Assembly: GCA_009775125.1 (NCBI GenBank)
Contig: VSPD01000056.1
Span: 1-16,753, forward strand
DNA length: 16,753 bases
Direction of reading: 5' to 3'
Source: Muribaculaceae bacterium
Lineage (GTDB): Bacteria; Bacteroidota; Bacteroidia; Bacteroidales; Muribaculaceae
Shown here: positions 12,727 through 16,753 of the stretch, in pieces
Numbering within the stretch: position 1 is the first letter of the stretch
How the letters are laid out: each line of letters starts with the position of its first letter
The notes under the pieces: generated by a model
Database searches by the model: none
The model's input: only the letters and a program-made list of their open reading frames with translations
Told to the model about the DNA's origin: nothing
Translations under genes and position numbers: made by a program

Positions 12727-15081
12727 ATGAAAAAAATCTTTACTTTTGCGTGTTTGCTCGCGCTCGGGCTGTCGGGTTCGCCGACTGTGGCCGCTGCGGA
12801 GGGCGAAGTATTCGACATTGAATACAATTTCGACGTAGACGCCGACTTCCCCGACGGAGCCAACCTCCCCGCAGGATGGGCTCAGGACGGCACCCCGCTC
12901 AAACGCACATCAGGCGTGCCCCTCGGCCTCTCCAACCACTCGGGCGACTATATCCTCGGAGCGGCTTCGGCCAAGTTCGACGAGGTGATATACACTCCGC
13001 TAATAAAAGTGGCGGCAGGAAAGCCCTGCTCTCTCGAATTCCAATATTTCCTCCCCGGCGGCACCAACTTCGTCTACGCCACCGGCATGGAAATATACAC
13101 CTCGGCATCGCAGTCGATGACCGGAGCCGTGAAGGTGGGCGCCATCAAGCAGGATAATTACAAAGACTGGACAAAGTTCACCGTAACCGTCACCCCCGAG
13201 GCCGACGGCGACATGTGCTTCGCCCTCAAATTCGTCAACGATTATGGCATGACAACCAACTGCGGCGCAGTGGGCCTCGACTCGTTCTTCATCTCCGGCA
13301 CTTGCTACGGCTCAACACAGGGCGGCGGCGACGACGACCCCGTAATCGAGCTCTACCCCAACGAAGACAACGCCGGCGAGTGCATCGAGCTCCCCTACTT
13401 CGAGACCTTCTCCGACCAGACCCACTTCACCGGCGACAGCTACGTGCCCCGCGGATGGCGCTCTACCGGCTCCGTGACTTGGGTAACGGCAAGCGTCGAC
13501 GCCCTCCCCGCCAAGGCAGGCCAGTACTACCTTATCACCAACCACAACACCGAAGGCGAACGCGACGACAAGGCATACACTCCCTTCTTCAACCTCGACG
13601 CCGGCACCGAATACACCGTTTCCTACTACGTCTACATGCAGGGCAACGACTATAACGAAGACGGCATCCTCTACCTCCCCACCATGCGCTTCACCGTAGG
13701 CACCGAGCACGACAGCGAATTCCACAACACCATCTCGAAATTCAGCGACCGCACCGACGGCTGGGTAAAGCAAGAACACAAGTTCACCCCCGAGGCTTCG
13801 GGCCCCTACTGCTTCTCGTTTGCCCTCACAGGCCCCGTCAACTCCGGATATGTGGCCATCGACGACGTGCAGGTTTCCGCTCCCGACCTCATTGCCCGCG
13901 TAGAACCCGCATTCGCGGCAAAAGCCCTCTACTCGCTTTTCGACAACTCCAAGACCGTGCTCTTCGAAGGTCAGCCCCTGAAAATCGTGAACCAGACACG
14001 CTTCGCCACATCCTATGAGTGGAGCGTCGACGGCGCCGAGCCCGCCACATCCACCGAGGCCGAGCCCGAATTCACCTTCCCCGCCTCCGGCACCTACACC
14101 GTGACGCTCAAAGCCACCAACCCCCGCGGCACTCGCACCACCCAGCACACCTACAACGTGCAGCTCGTGGGCAAGGACACCAAGGGCGACCAGCCTCTGA
14201 GCCTCTACAACTCCGCCACCGACCGCCTCTACGAGCGCGGCGAGACACCGGCTTTCAGCATCGACCCCTACGATTTCATCACCGGCTACAACCACTACTA
14301 TTTCGAACTGGCTCAACGCTTCGACCTCTCCGACGAAATCCCCGTGAAGCTCAAACAGCTCTCGTTCTACGTTACCGACCGCCGCTACCGAGGCACCACC
14401 GAATTCTACGACGACCAGCGCGTCAAGCCCTTCTCGCTCGCAGTGTACGGCTCCGACGCCAACGGCAACCTTGACGAATCCAACGAGCTGGGCCGCATCG
14501 ACACCACCATAGGCGAAGCCCTCGGCTCCTCCGGCCTCGGCGGCAACGCCCCCGCCAACCACGACATCGTGTTCGACACCCCGATCGAAGCCACAGGCAC
14601 AATCTACGTGGCCATGATTTTCGACCGCAGCATGGAAGTGGTGCCCCAAGACTCACAGCTGGGCCGCTCCTACATAGCCACATCTGTCGTGCGCCACGGC
14701 CACGGCCAGTCGTCGCTCTACGTCAAGCCCGTCGACACCCCCGAAGGCTCCAAGGCCGAGATTGGCAAATGGACCACCGTCGACGCCCTCGACTCCGCCT
14801 TCGCCGGCATGAGCCCCTACTGGATGCTCTGGCTCAACGCCTACGACGAGACCAACGCCATCGAAGGCGTGGCCGCCGACAACGCCGCAGCCCTCACCGC
14901 CTCCTTCCGCGGCGACATCCTCACCGTGGGCGGCGTAGCCGAAGGCACGGCAGTCGACGTCTACAACATTGCCGGAGCGCGCGTGGCATCCTTCGCCGCA
15001 CCCTCCGCAGCCATAGCAGGCCTCCCCGCCGGCATCTACCTGGTGAAGGCCGGAACACAGACCGTGAAAACAGTTAAATAA
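12727..15081 (+). CDS. secreted multidomain protein with PKD-like domain and T9SS-type C-terminal sorting domain
   Basis: A 784-aa exported protein of unknown substrate. A Sec signal peptide covers residues 1-24 (MKKIF, hydrophobic core, cleavage after VAAA). There is no lipobox. Residues ~28-195 and ~222-395 look like two beta-sandwich modules of the adhesin/MAM or choice-of-anchor type, opening with NLPAGW and PRGWRSTG and each ending in a DSFF/IDDV motif. A PKD-like module follows at ~410-480 (YEWSVDG, FTFPASGTYTVTLKATN). Residues ~490-705 are an unassigned beta-rich region. The last ~75 residues match a type A T9SS sorting domain: VDVYNIAGARV, LPAGIYLVKAG and a lysine-containing end. No catalytic motif was recognised, so an adhesin or glycan-binding role is possible but not shown. 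The next gene is an M6-like protease 131 nt downstream, which may be co-expressed with it. Confidence 0.85.
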   Translation: MKKIFTFACLLALGLSGSPTVAAAEGEVFDIEYNFDVDADFPDGANLPAGWAQDGTPLKRTSGVPLGLSNHSGDYILGAASAKFDEVIYTPLIKVAAGKPCSLEFQYFLPGGTNFVYATGMEIYTSASQSMTGAVKVGAIKQDNYKDWTKFTVTVTPEADGDMCFALKFVNDYGMTTNCGAVGLDSFFISGTCYGSTQGGGDDDPVIELYPNEDNAGECIELPYFETFSDQTHFTGDSYVPRGWRSTGSVTWVTASVDALPAKAGQYYLITNHNTEGERDDKAYTPFFNLDAGTEYTVSYYVYMQGNDYNEDGILYLPTMRFTVGTEHDSEFHNTISKFSDRTDGWVKQEHKFTPEASGPYCFSFALTGPVNSGYVAIDDVQVSAPDLIARVEPAFAAKALYSLFDNSKTVLFEGQPLKIVNQTRFATSYEWSVDGAEPATSTEAEPEFTFPASGTYTVTLKATNPRGTRTTQHTYNVQLVGKDTKGDQPLSLYNSATDRLYERGETPAFSIDPYDFITGYNHYYFELAQRFDLSDEIPVKLKQLSFYVTDRRYRGTTEFYDDQRVKPFSLAVYGSDANGNLDESNELGRIDTTIGEALGSSGLGGNAPANHDIVFDTPIEATGTIYVAMIFDRSMEVVPQDSQLGRSYIATSVVRHGHGQSSLYVKPVDTPEGSKAEIGKWTTVDALDSAFAGMSPYWMLWLNAYDETNAIEGVAADNAAALTASFRGDILTVGGVAEGTAVDVYNIAGARVASFAAPSAAIAGLPAGIYLVKAGTQTVKTVK

Positions 15082-15082
15082 A

Positions 15083-15200
15083 TGCACGATGCACAATGCA
15101 CGATGCACAATTGCCATTCGGCGCGCAGCCTGATTGTGCATTGTGCATCGTGCATCGTGCATTGATATAATTGTGCATTGTGCATCGTGCATTGTGCATT
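15083..15200. repeat. opposed arrays of a 7-bp repeat (TGCACRA / ATYGTGC)
   Basis: Four heptamers TGCACGA/TGCACAA alternate at 15083-15110. In inverse orientation, eight heptamers ATTGTGC/ATCGTGC run at 15133-15160 and 15170-15197, split by ATTGATATA. The two sides can pair into a long hairpin with a GC-rich spacer at 15111-15132. The array starts 2 nt after the upstream stop codon and ends 13 nt before the protease ATG. Confidence 0.9.
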
Positions 15201-15212
15201 AAAAAAAGAATT

Positions 15213-16753
15213 ATGAAACCATCATTGACCACATTGGCGGCTTTGGCCCTTGCTTTTGGCGCATCGGCGATGCCGGCCCGGCCCGGCATGATAATGGCCA
15301 CCATGCCCGACGGCACCCAAGCCCCGCTCACACTCCACGGCGACGAATTTTTCCATTACGCCACCACCCCCGAAGGATTCACCCTGCTCCCCGACCCCGA
15401 AAAAGGATGGGTATTCGCCCGGCAGACCGACCAAGGCGTAGTGGCCGGCGACATACGCTATCGCGGAGCCGAAAGCGCGCGCAAAGCCGCCGCCCAAGGC
15501 TATGCCAAGCACCTGCGCCCCGCCATGCCCGAGGCCGCGCGCAAAAAAGCAGCCTCGCGGGCCACGCAAATCGACGGCACATTCCCCGCAAAAGGCGAGC
15601 GCAAGCTGCTCATGCTCCTGCTCAACTACTCCGACACGCAGCCCACATTTACAAGCGGCGACTTCGACAACTACATGAACCAGCCCGGCTTCAAAGGCAT
15701 AGGCAGCTTCCGCGACTACTATCTCGAAAACTCCTACGGACAGCTCGACATCACCACCACCGTGACACGCTGGGTGACCCTCCCCCGCACAAAAATGTCC
15801 TACGGCTCCGACGGCGCGGCAAACATGATAGTCGACGCCCTCACCCTGCTCGACAGCGAGATAGACCTGCGCGAGTTCGACAACGACGGCGACGGAGTGC
15901 TCGACGGCCTGGCCGTGATACACCAGGGCACAGGAGCCGAAGCCTCCGGCTCCACATCGGAAATATGGTCGCACTCGTCGACACTCTACGGCGTGGAATT
16001 CGACGGCGTGCAGGTGCGACGCTACACCATAGAGCCCGAGCTGCTCAAAACCGAGATGTCGACAATCGGCGTGATGTGCCACGAATTCGGCCACAACCTC
16101 GGCGCCCCCGACTTCTACGACACCGACTACGCCGGCACAGGCGGCACCTACCCCGGCACAGGCAAATGGGACCTCATGGGCTCCGGAGCATGGAACGGCG
16201 ACCTCGGCGACCGCCCCGCCGGCACAAACATGTGGCAGAAAATACAACTCGGATGGGCCGAGCCCCAAATCCTCACCGAAGCGACCCATGTAGAGTCGCT
16301 GGCCGCAGCCCACGACACCCCCGCCGCATGCCGATTCGACACAAAAGTGCCCGGCGAATATTTCATAATCGAAAACCGACAGCAGCAAGGCCCGTTCGAC
16401 TCCGCGCTCGAGCATCACGGCATGCTCATCTACCACGTCGACGAAAGCCACATCGAATCCACCATCTACAACAACATCCTCAACGTAACATATCCCCAGG
16501 CCATCTACACCGTGTGCGCCGGAGCCGACACCGACCCCGGCTCGTCGCCCTCGTCATACGGCGCGGTCGACTCCGACCTGGCTCCCTTCCCCGGCTCGGC
16601 AGGCAAGACAGCCTTCACCGACACCACCATCCCCTCCACACGCTCCGTGTCGGGCCGCTACTCCTACTGCGGATTGGAAAACATCGTTGAAAACGCCGAC
16701 GGCACCATATCGTTCGACTTCGCCACCTACCCCCCCCCCCCCCCGGGCGCAAT
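15213..16753 (+). CDS. M6-family (immune inhibitor A-like) zinc metalloprotease, 3' end beyond window
   Basis: The frame is open from ATG 15213 to the window edge (513 codons, no stop). A signal peptide spans residues 1-20 (cleavage after GASA). A propeptide-like stretch follows, then the catalytic domain from about 130. The zinc site is H290-E291-x2-H294-x2-G297-x2-D300 (HEFGHNLGAPDFYD), with a Met-turn WDLMGSG at 319-325 and a probable calcium loop FDNDGDGVLDG at 222-232. These mark a gluzincin/metzincin-like M6 protease acting outside the cell. Its relatives in Bacteroidales often carry C-terminal T9SS domains, which would lie past the edge. The visible end reads DFATYPPPPPGA, where the proline run is encoded by 14 consecutive C residues, so the frame after it depends on the exact C count. 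Confidence 0.92.
   Translation, partial: MKPSLTTLAALALAFGASAMPARPGMIMATMPDGTQAPLTLHGDEFFHYATTPEGFTLLPDPEKGWVFARQTDQGVVAGDIRYRGAESARKAAAQGYAKHLRPAMPEAARKKAASRATQIDGTFPAKGERKLLMLLLNYSDTQPTFTSGDFDNYMNQPGFKGIGSFRDYYLENSYGQLDITTTVTRWVTLPRTKMSYGSDGAANMIVDALTLLDSEIDLREFDNDGDGVLDGLAVIHQGTGAEASGSTSEIWSHSSTLYGVEFDGVQVRRYTIEPELLKTEMSTIGVMCHEFGHNLGAPDFYDTDYAGTGGTYPGTGKWDLMGSGAWNGDLGDRPAGTNMWQKIQLGWAEPQILTEATHVESLAAAHDTPAACRFDTKVPGEYFIIENRQQQGPFDSALEHHGMLIYHVDESHIESTIYNNILNVTYPQAIYTVCAGADTDPGSSPSSYGAVDSDLAPFPGSAGKTAFTDTTIPSTRSVSGRYSYCGLENIVENADGTISFDFATYPPPPPGA
16731..16744 (+). repeat. 14-C homopolymer in the protease reading frame
   Basis: Fourteen consecutive C residues encode four prolines and parts of flanking codons, ending 9 nt before the window edge. 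Such tracts are prone to slippage in replication and to miscounting in sequencing. Confidence 0.95.

Noticed and set aside
15083..15200. CRISPR array
   Set aside because: The repeats are 7 nt long and contiguous without unique spacers, and no cas genes are nearby.
15222..16451. 409-aa open frame opposite the M6-like protease
   Set aside because: It is an antisense shadow. The sense frame from 15213 has a signal peptide, HEFGHNLGAPD and a Met-turn, and simply lacks a stop because the window ends.

Overview
The window looks like a chromosomal segment of an anaerobic Bacteroidales bacterium, most likely Muribaculaceae-like. Supporting signs are: promoters of the TAnnTTTG (-7) type; a tRNA gene with no encoded CCA; weak or absent Shine-Dalgarno sequences; a large secreted protein with a C-terminal type IX secretion (T9SS)-like sorting domain; a ThiH-type (oxygen-sensitive) thiazole pathway; and GC-rich genes separated by AT-rich gaps full of palindromic repeats. 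The family-level assignment is inference.

Layout. (1) 1-1476: phosphoglycerate kinase (pgk) with a 15-nt palindrome upstream and a clear terminator. (2) 1477-2056: a non-coding island holding a roughly 500-bp hairpin-rich element with long inverted ends, then the terminator of tRNA-Glu. (3) 2057-2221: tRNA-Glu(CUC) on the minus strand, divergent from the thiamine locus, with a promoter for each direction. (4) 2234-9389: a TPP riboswitch followed by thiD, thiS, a TenI-like/ThiE fusion gene, thiG, thiC, thiH and a thiF/moeB-like gene. Together these cover the pyrimidine branch (ThiC, ThiD), the thiazole branch (ThiS, ThiF, ThiG, ThiH) and the coupling step (ThiE). Each of the four gaps in this cluster carries one or two copies of a REP-like palindrome, and one copy has become the C-terminal coding sequence of the ThiE fusion. 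(5) 9394-10648: a 22-bp inverted repeat at the convergent end of thiF and rlmH, then a minus-strand pair, a zinc-less sirtuin and rlmH, overlapping as GTGA. (6) 10649-11089: a second hairpin array. (7) 11090-12475: a sodium:neurotransmitter-symporter-family transporter, ending in a degenerate 9-bp tandem repeat. (8) 12727-16753: two exported proteins, a 784-aa multidomain T9SS-type protein and an M6-like zinc metalloprotease cut by the window end, separated by opposed arrays of a 7-bp repeat. The protease reading frame runs into a 14-C homopolymer 9 bases before the window edge.

No wholly new protein system is evident. The thiamine locus is conventional in content but unusual in its fused TenI-like/ThiE enzyme, its ThiF without the usual zinc cysteines, and its repeat-derived protein tail. 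The least explained material is non-coding: several unrelated families of short palindromes and tandem repeats fill most gaps, including many copies of GCGAAGC/GCGGAGC hairpin tips.
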